DNA of 64,000 bases from Eretmocerus hayati. Taxonomy: Eukaryota; Arthropoda; Insecta; Hymenoptera; Aphelinidae. The notes beneath the pieces were generated by a model. The model was not told the DNA's origin. It made no database searches and saw nothing but the letters and a program-made list of their open reading frames with translations. This document shows, piece after piece, positions 26,351 through 37,832 of this stretch. The number at the start of each line of letters is the position of its first letter. Within the stretch, counting starts at the first letter, position 1. The stretch covers positions 147,300,522-147,364,521 of the forward strand of contig CM056741.1 in the NCBI GenBank assembly GCA_029851415.1. The letters are read 5' to 3'. A program made the position numbers and the translations under genes.

Positions 26351-28050
26351 GAGAGGCTTTACAATGTATCATCATATCGCCCAAAATAATGGATTACTAT
26401 GATAAATTTTGAAGCATTTGCTACGTGACAGAGACGTAGCACTTCACGAGAATACTTGAAACTAGTCTGTATTTATGATCAGTAAATGTACAGTTGTCTT
26501 GTAAGATATGCTGAGAAGAAAATGTATCGATTGGACCCTCGGCTTTCCATACGTTTGCTGTGGATAACTGTCTGCAAAAGTCAAAAATCTACCCCATGAT
26601 TTTCTGTAAAATTTCCTTTTTTTTTGTTTTGCAAACTCATTTTCAAACATAGCCGCATGATGAAAGCTCAGCCAACTCTCACAGTTCCATCATATCTGGA
26701 ATTTGTTACTGGTATTCAGTGTACATTCAACTGTAAAATGACCCATGTCGTGCACAAAATTACCTTCGGCTTACTAGCAATCTTTTTGAAAATTCTCATT
26801 GCAACAAAAATCATTCTAATCATCTTGATCATAAGATTCTAACGTAAAGTCTCTGCTAAATCCTTTCTTTATGATTTTTTCGATTTGTAAGATACGAGCC
26901 TATATTCATCATTTTATAATTCAATTAGATATTTCGTAACCTCCAGAAAATTTTTTAATCTTGTCAATTGAATCTTCTGACCTTGCATCGTAGAACAGGG
27001 ACATTGTATCATTTCACGGAGACCCAAATGAAAATTTGTGTAAACTTTGGCAAAAGAATCAATCGTGTCATTTGCACGCATCCAAGAACAAAGTATGGAC
27101 AGTAATTCATTTGACAAAACGTGATGATTCATAACTAACTTGTACTTCAAGATTGCTTGCATCCGGACATGATCTTCTCCTCCACATGCGTCGTTGCTTA
27201 GTAAATTCCACAGAATTACGTCATCTTGTGAGGCAAGACATTTTTCAATATTTTTTGATTCCGTGTGTTGATTGTAATTCACACATAAAAACATCATTGT
27301 TGGGAACTATCTGTGAACAAATTAAAAAACTCCTTCATTTTTCCTTGCGCGATATATTGATTCACATACAGAGGGCTTACTTGTAACAGGATAAAACATT
27401 CGAGTGATTTTCAATATGTTCGAGTATGCACATTGTACAAAATGTACATTTCTCAGATCAGTTATTAGTAAGACTTCTCCAAAGTAAAACATGATTCAAT
27501 CAAGTTCTCGAAATACTCGTTCTTAAGAGGCATCTCACATATTGCGATCAGGATCTCATGAAAAACATAGCTTATCGCGGAAATTTACTGTTCAGTTTTT
27601 GCAACAATATTTCAAAAATTTCAGATAATGGTAATACAATTTATCTCCCCTTTAATGAACTTTTACTTGGCTTGCCAATGGATTGTTACGTTTTTCTAAG
27701 TTGGCTCGTAAATCTAGTGACGGTCCGTAACACTGTAATAAACTTTGGAAAATGAAGAGCCAACGGTTCTTTGGAAATGATGAAGCTCGGATAAAATTCA
27801 TCCGACCCTGGTATTTGCGCTCCCGACGTAATGAATCTCCCGTGAAAACTTTTCATCAAACATTATATCTTGAAAGTTTTCAGCCCAACATCCTATCAAA
27901 TGACATTTTGCACAGATATCTCATAATGATCTCATTTTTTTCTTTGTTGCAGGTTGGTATAATCATAGCTGCTACCTCAAAAAAGGACTCGTGAGTTGGA
28001 TATTTTGTTGGAGAAAGTTCTGAAAAATCCTACACAAAAGATCGATATCA
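26351..28050. other. AT-rich non-coding DNA with one unassigned frame
   Basis: The minus strand is open for 127 codons at 26914-27297. The translated product is leucine/isoleucine-rich in its second half and matches no family I can name. It may be a decayed transposon remnant. Nothing else was seen. Confidence 0.45.
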
Positions 28051-28182
28051 CTCTGTAAAAGTAAACCAGGGAAAACTTACTGGAAACTAGTCCAGATCCG
28101 CTCATCGAATGAATCTGGACTGTACGAATCAGTAAATATTGACTGGTTTCCAGTAAGATTTCATTAGTTGACTTTCACAGAG
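28051..28182. mobile_element. Short MITE-like inverted-repeat element
   Basis: The left segment starting CTCTGTAAAAGTAAACC and containing CTTACTGGAAAC is mirrored at the right by GTTTCCAGTAAG and ACTTTCACAGAG. TCCAGAT/TCTGGA meets near the middle. The unit is about 130 bp, non-coding and fully able to fold. The target-site duplication is unclear. Confidence 0.6.
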
Positions 28183-29960
28183 CATCCATTCAAAAACTTT
28201 ACAAATCGCTCTCTAGCATGTGAATTTGAGAAACAGTTGTTATAAATCCTCTAGAACCTCAAAATGGCTAAGCTCCAACATCGGAATGCATCGTATCTAT
28301 CGTATGTCAAACGCAAACGTTACCCGCGTCGCTTGAATAATCTGAAACGTTTCCGATGCTCGCAAACTCATATCGGCCCATCTATACATACCTCGAAGCA
28401 AACTTTGCAAGTAGAAACTTTCATCCTCAATTTATTCTTCCAATGAGCAGCACATACGTACCTGTCGAGTAGCGTTCAACGTATGATACTCCTTCGGGAA
28501 CCGAGTGAGCCAAGTTTGAATCGACTTTTGATTAGTTGGACGGAATTCAAATTCTTGAACCCGCATAAGACTGACGATGCGTAAACCCCCATGATCCCTC
28601 TAAAAATCATATAAGAAAAAAAATACTTAGCATCAGGTCGGTCGTAGACCAGAGTACTCATACACATTCACACATACAGAGTACGAATCACATTTTATAT
28701 CGGATACTTTCGCCCGATACACCGCAGAGTCAACTGCACAGCCATTTCTCATCCATCGCCCTATGCAATCTGTAGAGAGACCAGTTCTAACCGATAATAT
28801 GAAGGAACGCAGTGAGCGAAAGAGCCTGGCCAAGACGTGTAACCGTCTTGAATCGTATCTACAAGGTATTATATATATAGTATAGGTCCAGTACGATTGC
28901 AAGTCCTTGGAGTAGTAGTAGGTCCTCGCGATGCAGCAGCAGAAAACGAAAATGAAGAGTTGCAGAAGAAATGAAAGGGGCCTCAGGGTTAACCCTCGCA
29001 CCGCGAATTACACGCTTGTCGGTCGCAGAGCCTGAGAGCCGCAAAGTAGCTGCACAACCGTACATACCTTATCCAGCAGTAGTAGACTATCAGTATAGTG
29101 CACTTCTTCCCCAGGGATATACCAACCCCCCATCCCCTTTTTTCTGTTCTGCAAGCTCGATATATACACGTCGTAGCGGGGTTTTGTAGCTTTCTTGGTG
29201 GTCGTTTTATCGAAGCTTGATCGAGTCTCGCATTCGTCCGTGCGAAAGAGCTTGCGTTCGAGCTTCGATATATATCTATAATACGGATACACTCTTTCTT
29301 TCTTTCTCTCTATTGCTGCGACGACAGCTTTTCAAAGACAAATTTATGGAGCATGTGCGCGTGAGAGCTCGGGGATAAACCGAGGCAGCCTCTCTATATA
29401 ACTTGAGCTGCGATGGAAATGTACGATATAAGCTGGATAAACTTGCTTTTCTTTTTTTCTGCACGCGGTGCGTTTCTGTCTGTGATGACCGGTTATATGC
29501 GGGATTTGAATTTGACTCTAACGATCGACCTGCAGATCGTCTCGACGAAAATTTATTGTGAATAGATTGGACATTGATTGGTTTGAGAGAGTTGATTCAT
29601 CATTCATTTTGTAGGAGGCACAAAAATAACAAAGTGTTTACCGAATTATACAGGCCAGGGCAAATAGGAAAAATTCAGTGATGCGATCTGCGAGCTGGAT
29701 GATCTGAAGAATCTAAGGATTTAATTCCAAAAATCCGTGAACTTAGATTCTTCGGTTCACTAGGAGTGAAGATGAATGATTTGTAGATAATCCAGCACCA
29801 GCCTACTATTTCGTCAAGCGGTAAACCCATTAGAATTTTGAATTCTTGTATCGACTTTTTTGAGCGAGCCTTATCTTGACAATCGAAACCTTTTTCTCAC
29901 GATACAAGTTATATTCATTGAAAAATATTCAATAAGACGAAATGATTATGTGTTAGGGAA
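28183..29960. other. Non-coding DNA with CpG/GA-rich island at about 28.6-29.5 kb
   Basis: The island contains octamers at 29151 and 29248, TTTC/CTCT runs and TATATA tracts. No coding frame or RNA gene is convincing. Confidence 0.4.
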
Positions 29961-29965
29961 AGAGG

Positions 29966-30155
29966 TGGCCTTAATTTTGGAGTCTGACCTCAAAAATCGC
30001 GGAGGAGGGAGGCTGAAGATTTACAATGAGACGTATTTTTTTGATCTAAAAACGATGGCGTAGTCAGTTTTGTAAGAAAGAAAATTGTTTCCAACCGCTC
30101 CTATTGTTTGGATTGCGTCCTCTTTCAACGGATCGCTGGAGTCCATACGCTATCC
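29966..30155 (+). repeat. Dispersed repeat, copy 1 (forward)
   Basis: It aligns over about 180 bp, roughly 70% by eye, with the reverse complement of 31985-32168. Shared blocks include AAAATCG then GGAGG, GATCTAAAA then GATGGCGTA, CTCCTATT and TTTCAACGGATCGCTG. Confidence 0.65.
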
Positions 30156-30640
30156 TGTTAACCGTAAGGGGGACTCCAAGTCCCGGGGTGTGACGACCCT
30201 CCGGCCCCAGTTGACGGGATACCGTACCTGGGCTCCGGATCGAATTCGGTAGGGAGGAGCCTGGTCCCGAGACTGGTGCTCGGCGTGCTTTGGCCCCTCC
30301 CGAAGACCCGGAAACGGGGTTAAGACACATCGGCATCTCAGCCCTGGAGTCTGACGAACTCCCGGCCCCAGCAATCGTCTCCGGGCGATAACAATGCGAG
30401 CCCGGACAACTCATTCAGCAACCCGAGGAGCTCCCTGGGCTCCAAGGAAGCCTAGAAGAGTCCCAAACCTCTCACCGAGGGTCGAATTCGGCATTCTACT
30501 AGGGTCCGAGCCTGAAATTCAGTAGTCGGGAAGGAGGAGCGAGCCTTTTAGGTAATGGCCGTCTTCTAAACCGACGCCCACGCTCATGGGGGCAAGCCGG
30601 GTTGGAGGCGAGAGCCGGACACCCGGGATATGACAGATAA
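30105..30640. other. GC-rich block of unknown origin
   Basis: GC content is much higher than on either side. CCCGG, GGCCCC and TCGAATTCGG words recur (30238 and 30481). The minus strand is open for 116 codons (30064-30414) and again in a second frame, as expected of GC-rich DNA. It begins inside repeat copy 1, so it is probably part of the same element: a 5' region or coding remnant of a retroelement is possible. No conserved motif was found. Confidence 0.45.
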
Positions 30641-30970
30641 ATTCCTACGCTATGCTGTTCAAAACCGGAAACCACCAAAAAAAATTCCATACCGATTCAT
30701 CAAGTCATGTGTAACTAGTTCCATTTTTCGGGTCAAAATTCTGAATTCTCTCTTTAAATTGCTTCAAAACTCGCAATATATCGAGTTTTTCGAGAAATCA
30801 CCTAATGCTTTTTTGTATGGATTACCACGTTCACTGCGAAGGCGAAATCGCGTTTCCGGTCTAGATTGCGAGAGAGTACAAATGCGCATTTGAGCAGTTA
30901 CAGAAGCCAAACCTTTTGGAAAATCATCAGTTTGACACCTGGTATTTACAGTATTTCCATGAGATTGAGT

Positions 30971-30988
30971 GGGCCACCGGTGGGCCCC
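30971..30988. repeat. GC palindrome GGGCCACCGGTGGGCCCC
   Basis: Near-perfect palindrome centred on ACCGGT, third of five related sites. Confidence 0.6.
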
Positions 30989-31627
30989 AAAAAATTTTCT
31001 ATAACGCTGAGAATATCCATCAGGGTGATAAAGGGTACTAACCAAATCGTCAAAGTCGATGTTATCAGCCTCTAAAAAGACTTGCGCTTCAATATCTCCT
31101 CCAGGCATATAATAATCGTGACCATGGTTTTACCGCGCTTGCGATTCACATGCGTTGCCAAGCCTGATCTTTAGGCTGCAGTTCATTGACGTACTTCCGA
31201 TACTTGCAGCATTTGAAGTCGTATATTCAAAAGAGCAATCTCTTCTCTAGTTTGAATTCCGAGAGTGACAGTGCATGATAGTAACAGGTGAGATAGAACC
31301 AAGGCTGTGCTTGGGAGGAACCAACGATTTCTGATTTTCCCGAATTTTTTCTCTTGCGTAAATTGAAATGAGCTCTCAAACGAGCTAAGACACGTTGAAA
31401 ACCACCGAGCTCAAAAGAAATGATCTGCTGCTCATCGATTGATCCCACGTGATTAATGAAAAATTATGTAAAAAACGGAGATCGAGCAAAACTCATCGAA
31501 ATCAAGTCCGATACCGAAACTGCCGTGTACACGTGTTCATAACAACATGAACAACGAGGAATAACCACGACATAAGCCATTGGATATGTCTCCGCTGTTT
31601 AGTGGAAGCTGCAACTCAATACAAAGT

Positions 31628-31647
31628 GGGCCCCACTGGTGGGGCCC
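31628..31647. repeat. GC palindrome, arms GGGCCCCAC/GTGGGGCCC
   Basis: Nine-bp perfect arms around a 2-bp centre. It is followed by CGCAGTGAACATGTTAA, very like CGCAGCAAACTTGTTAA beside the copy at 63561. Confidence 0.65.
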
Positions 31648-31984
31648 ATCGCAGTGAACATGTTAAAAAATGCCTCAGAATAGTGAAGAAAAAATTGCTT
31701 AATTCAAGGAAAAACATTATCAGAAATTCTAATTATGCCTAATTTTCTGACAAAAATATGCGACTCTTGCAATTCTATCTCCTCCATCACGATGAAGATC
31801 ATCAATCTAAACATAAATATGTATATGAAAGCATTTTTGTAATTTTAGGAAATGATGGATAATTTCCGACTTTTGAGGCATTTTAATGAGGAAATAAAAA
31901 TTTGTGACCCAAAAAAATGGAAGTACGACCTGAAATTCGTTTGAGGCGCCCCAAAAAAATAAGGGTAGTTTTCAATGTTTCAAA

Positions 31985-32168
31985 TACGATGTCGTATGAG
32001 CTCAGCGATCCGTTGAAAGGGGCCTGATCCAGAAAATAGGAGTTGTTAAGAAATTATTTCTTTGAAAAACCAAGTACGCCATCAATTTTAGATCGGAAAC
32101 ATACGTCTGGATTTGAATCCTCACCCCCCTCCCTCGATTTTTTAGGACAGACTTAAAAATTAGGGTTA
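31985..32168 (-). repeat. Dispersed repeat, copy 2 (inverted)
   Basis: Reverse-complement partner of 29966-30155; see that entry for the shared blocks. The two copies could be the ends of one 2.2-kb element or independent insertions. Confidence 0.65.
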
Positions 32169-34836
32169 CCCCTCTCGTTAAGTTTTGAAAATTCATGAAC
32201 GAAAACTAATACGCTTTGAACAAGAATTACGCTCTTCTCTGTTGACACTGTACTTTGGACCTAAGTACGTTCTATCGTGAAACTGGATAACCTGGAGAAT
32301 TCAGGGACTTGTCGATTCAAATTAGTGGCATCCTGATTGAACACTACTAAAGTACATGATGGTTCGACTCAAGATCTTAGAAGTACAATCTTACCCACAT
32401 TTTACTATCATACAACTTTTGCCGATACGTTTGCGCTGATATTCTCTCCCAATTGGGTTTGATTACTTCACTCAGAACTGATTTAGATAATTCATGAGTT
32501 TTATTTTCTTCGAAAGGAGATTTCAGCCAATTTCGAAAGTCTTGAAATAATTATCGAGACGAATTTTATCACGCTCTAGTGTGTTATGCATCACCTAAAC
32601 TCCATGCCCAATCACACTATTGGGGAACAGTTTATTGTTCTAAATACAATTTTGGCCATATAGATAATCCTCTCTGACTCATGAATACCATTTTGAAAAA
32701 ACTTACTCTTTCCATACTGAAGATTATTTGTTGACAGATGTGTATTGGATCTGCTATGATCACCATAATTTGATGCACCAGTGGAAGATTATCATTCCAG
32801 CCTGAAAAATCTCCATCCCTTTAGCTATTCCTTGAATAAGTTGGAGGGATTTGAGAGTGGCGTATCGCGGTATCTCGTTGCCAGCTCTCGCGGCTGTTTT
32901 TCTTGCAATAAAAATATTGCAGTCCTAGCCTACGTTTAGCCTTGCGTACGACTTTCTTCATTAAAGCCTTAAATACGACGGAGTCCAGGGTGGCACGGGG
33001 TAAAAAGAGGGGGACAAGGAGAGAGGCAGCGTCGCGACTTTTTTCTCGGCTCTCGAAGAAACCAGCGAAGAAGTGAAAAAGATACCGAGAAGGAAGAAGA
33101 ACGAGATATAGTGAGAAGGAGTGAGAGAAAAAAGTTTTGCAGTTGGGGAAGTAAGAAGAAAATGGCCAGAGCCAGGGCAACATTGTCACGAGAACAAAGC
33201 AACTTGTTGGCATCAGCTGTGCAGCTAAGCGAGAAACGCTACTACGCTGCATCTTTCGATATTAAAGAAGGAAACAGTGTATACGAGTCTACTAGTACCG
33301 CAGACGTGCAACGACGCTCTTTCTATTTTTTCCCCATCTTAAACATAATAGTGTCCTCTCAGAATTTTTTTTCTGTCTCTGATACTAGATGTCGAGCATC
33401 TTGCGAAACCGGAAAAACAACTGCCATTAGGGAGATGGACATGGCTCGATCTGCTCGAGTAGTTCTTGTAATCTCGACTACTAGATGATGTCCGGTTACA
33501 TGCAGATGTTGTAGTCGTAGTTCTGTGGCTACTCAGACTTTTTGGAGTGGAGTGCTGGGGTTGAGGGAATGAGAGTAGATTCGAAAGGATGGAGGTTGCT
33601 GCGCTCTGGCTTTGGAAGTAGAACTTTTTTTTAAAATAGCGGGAGTTTCCTGGAATTGTTTCCTGCTCGCTTTCTGCCACCCTCGTTCAATCTCATACTG
33701 CATGACGTGTCTAGCTGTGCTCTGATTTTTTAGACGAGGTGCGCGGTCGTCGTGTAACTTCACCATCGAAGAAATATAGTTTTTAGTTTGATGGTTTGAA
33801 TTGGATCAAAATTGGTGGTAGAATTAATGACCGGCTCGATTTTCCTTTGCAATTATTTTTAACGTCATGATAATTATAATGGCGAAGTTTTATCAACAAT
33901 TTCCAAATTTTACAAATAACTTGGGCTACCCAAGTTAAACCTGTCAATAGTTTCTCGGGTGATTAAATATTCAGAACCGGTGTAGTCTTCCTTTTGATTC
34001 TGCTTGGAGCTTTACGAATTTCATCCTAATGAATGGAGCGAGTGTTACAATTACCAGGAAAGTGCTCCAATTAATAAGAGAGCATCAATGGTCTTTCATT
34101 CAAGCTCATTTCGCTTTGAATTCACTTGCTAGATTTCCAAGTTAAGGAATCATGGTTTTAGATAAGAATTTTCACATTTTTTTCAGTCCAATCAATAAAT
34201 GCTTTGCTTAGCTCCAATGACACTCCATGGTGCTCAACGAAAAAAATTTCAAATAAAACTCGTAAACGGTCAGCATCACGCTAAAACTGCGATGACATCA
34301 TCCGTACTCCTTAGAGATTATATAGAAACACCTTGAAGAGCAACACTTTGGCAAAAGTATCGCGATAATAGAGTCGTTTACGTCGGCATCACGGAAGCTC
34401 GGCTGCATCAACAGCAAAAGTTAATCGCCCCAAGAGCAGCATCGGCGGCACGTTGCGCGGAAGATCAAATCCGTTTACAAACCGGAACGACAACGAGTTA
34501 CCGACGACGAGCGACGACGGCACTACAATAACGGCATCACCTTTCTCCAAGTTATCCGTCTCTCATTGTCGGTCTATCCTAAGAAAAGGAACTCCTTCCA
34601 CACTCATCCGTCCCCACGGCGATCAATTTGCTTATTGCCGGCGCTAAAAGTTTGAAATCCCTCGATCTAGGAACGCCCGCATCATCCTTTAGTTCCTACT
34701 CGAAAGGACTAGCAAGGTTTTACGAGCTTACAAAAAGAGCTTTCAGAGAGATAAACTTTCTATAGAGACAATGGAGCGCGATATTCAGGGAGTCTAATAG
34801 CCTCGTGTGGCCGGTATGGCTCTCCTCATCTTCTTT

Positions 34837-34853
34837 TTTTTTTTTTTTTTTTC
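34837..34853. repeat. Poly(T) tract
   Basis: Uninterrupted T run within TCTTC(T)nCAAGC. Confidence 0.85.
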
Positions 34854-35322
34854 AAGCCGCAGAGAAACGAGAGGAGCATCAGCCTGGATGATACGCGAGA
34901 GTACATTAATTCGTAATGGCAGAACGATTAGTCAAGGTTCGCGGTCCTCTCACTCTCCCATATACAGCTCTTCTGGACGCATATCGCTCTGACATTTGCA
35001 CGCGCACCCTGTACTTGATTAATATGCCCTAACCTATCCCTTCTGGCTCTTTCGTTTCCTACTGTCTCGTCACTTCACTTTTTTGGAGGGATGCGCAAGT
35101 ACAATATGGCTACCACCATTCACATAATATACTTGGGTTGAGAGTTGACGTTTGGTTGGAGAAAGCTTGCGCACGAGATGATGGTTATATATACTGGCTT
35201 TTGATGACTGACGCGGAAGAGTTACTAATATACGAAGTACAGGATGTGTATTCACAGTACGATGCTCAAACTCTGCCGTTTCGAGCTTTATGTATGTTCA
35301 GCGAAGGATGTATACAGGAGTT

Positions 35323-35345
35323 GAGACGAGACGAGACGAGACGAC
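35323..35345. repeat. (GAGAC)n short tandem repeat
   Basis: Four consecutive GAGAC units followed by GAC. Confidence 0.85.
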
Positions 35346-37815
35346 GTGGTGGAAGCAAGAGTGCAGTGCAGATGTTGAAATTTTGAATTCGTAGTATAAG
35401 TAGTAGGGTGTTAGGCTAATGTAAAGGACTGTGAACGTCTGCAGTGTACTTTATACACTTTGAGCGGCGAGCCGTTCATCGTTGTGGGATGAGAATTTTG
35501 TACATAATGACTCGTATAGAGAAACGAGAGAGCTGCATTTTATGACTGTAATGTACGTGTGTGTATGTATGTATGTGTTGATATTAGCTCTCGAGCTTTT
35601 GGCGTTATACTCGCTTGCAATGCTCTGTTTGTTCCGGGAAGCCAATGAGCAGTGCATATACAGTAGGCAAGATACAATCCTCGCGGCTCGGAATAATAAT
35701 GCCGTTGGAGATATCTATTCAACTGAGATATTAGTTTGTGGTGGAGTTGTTCAAACTCCCTGCTCGCCTTTGTTACTATCAATGTTACCAAAAGTTTCAA
35801 TTAAATCCGAGAGTTTCAGGTAACTCTACCTTCACCAATCACTTGGTTCAATTTCGGTTATTAAATCATTGATACGGCATCGTTGATAGAATCTAGCACT
35901 TCAGTAAATTTCGATGAGTAGTTCCGTGGAATCTTTGAAATAATGCGTGCCACCTTTTATAAACCCTTAAGGCGATACGGTCACCATGCAAGCTAAAAGT
36001 TATCCCCATTTCCCTTCGATTCTTTTGCGATGAGTGCACGAATACTTGTGATCGTCTAATTTAGATTCGTCCACTCGTCGCAAGAGAATCAGAGAAAAAT
36101 GGAAATGAAATTGTGCTTATTTTATAGGTTAGGAGGAGATTCCCGCGATCGAGTTGTTCACATTTTCATCCGAGTCAAACACTAAATGGGCAATATTAAT
36201 ATTTCAACAACTCGTGTGGAACTCCGATACATCGTAGTTCTCATGTGAGATGTGTTTTCAATTTCCATGGTCGCGGTGCACGGTGACCGTATCGCCTTAA
36301 TAGTTTCTCCAAAGTTGAAGCCTCCCGAAGTGCTTTCCTTCAGGGCACATATTGATTTTTCAAAAATGCCAAGTATGATGACGCAGTGGCTCTTCACCTA
36401 GAATGCCAAGCATGAACTTTTTTGACGAATAAAAATTCTGCGCACATTCCATTTCGTATATATCAAAAAACGAATCCTCCTCCTCGCCGTGCGTTCAAGA
36501 TAAATTGATGCTGCGAAAAAGAACGAGGTCGATATGGCCCTTGGCGTAGGGATGAGATGTGCCCATATGAAAATGGAAGATAATGCGAAAATTATTCAGA
36601 GTTGAATTTACGTCAATGTGAGCAGAACCGAGTGCTCTTTGCATATTCCAAGCTTATTTTGCTGCACTCTCGCATTTGAATTTTTTAGAACCTCGTAATT
36701 AATTTAAAGCGCGTATAACTAAATTGAAGTGCGAATAACAGTAAGTGAGAACGCTGATCTTGTGTTCTGTATTTTCTATTCAGCTGTCTTTGCAATGCTG
36801 CAAGCTCGTAAGCTCATCAATTCAATTTTTAAATGACAGAGTTGAGATTTGAATACCTTATTCATCCTTGAGTTTTTGCCCCCCCCCCGCCGCTTTTTCA
36901 GAAAGCCCTGAGTTTTTCACTACGAAGAATCCAGATATGATTGCGATGCATCATCGCAAGCTCCCCCGGCGGGTAATTCAAATCTCACTTGATCGCGGTG
37001 CAACTGATTGTCCTGTCTTTACACTTCAACAGCATCAGTCGTGCAAGCTCGGCCAATTGCAGCGTGAAAGGGGGCGGAGGAGATTGTGGACAACCTTCAA
37101 AGCGATGACACGTGCGCCAGGACTGTACTATACTACCTAATATTATAGACACATGCATGAAACGCAGGATGAGTTATATGCTCGAGCGCGTTGTCTCTTG
37201 CAGCGGCGGCGCTAGATCGAGTGTATGAGAGAGGATCCTCTCGTACGTGTCTGAACCAGCCGACGCTACTCCATCCCCGCGCTTTCAGCATCATCAATAT
37301 ACGCACCGTTAAAGCTTGCTTGACCCTCTAGAACGCTATGTGTATGAATGTATTCGCGAGAGCTTGCGGACTGCTCTTCTCGCTGCAGTTGAGCGTACTC
37401 GACGATACTCGCAAATGCTCGTACTCTGGATGCTACTGCAAGCTCTCTCTTTCCATCCGTTCATACTCATATACATATATAGTGTATACGGTGCCGTATG
37501 TGGCCCATTGCTTCTGTGGCTCTGACGGTAATTGCTCTCGTCGAATGCCATGGTACGATACTCTACACCGCACGAACCGTTTTGATTGTTATTCCAAGAG
37601 CAAAGTCGAGTGCGTCGTCGTTTGCACCATAGACCAAAATGTATACTATCATTATACCATACCTACATAACTAACGTTAGAGATGGACGATATATAGACT
37701 CTTGTGTGACGTTGAATTTCCAAGCTTGGTCGATTTAGGGCATTCGTATTCGACGAGCGTTGTCCCAAGCTTTTATATATATACTATACAACGTGCCAGT
37801 TTCGCTCGGAGCTTG

Positions 37816-37832
37816 TCGTCGTCGTCGTCGTC
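37816..37832. repeat. (GTC)n microsatellite
   Basis: About five to six GTC triplets in tandem. Confidence 0.8.

Noticed and set aside
26914..27297. 127-codon minus-strand frame
   Set aside because: Possibly a transposon relic, but no motif supports a call; left as a note only.
30064..30414. 116-codon frame in the GC-rich block
   Set aside because: GC-rich DNA is open in several frames at once; no conserved motif.
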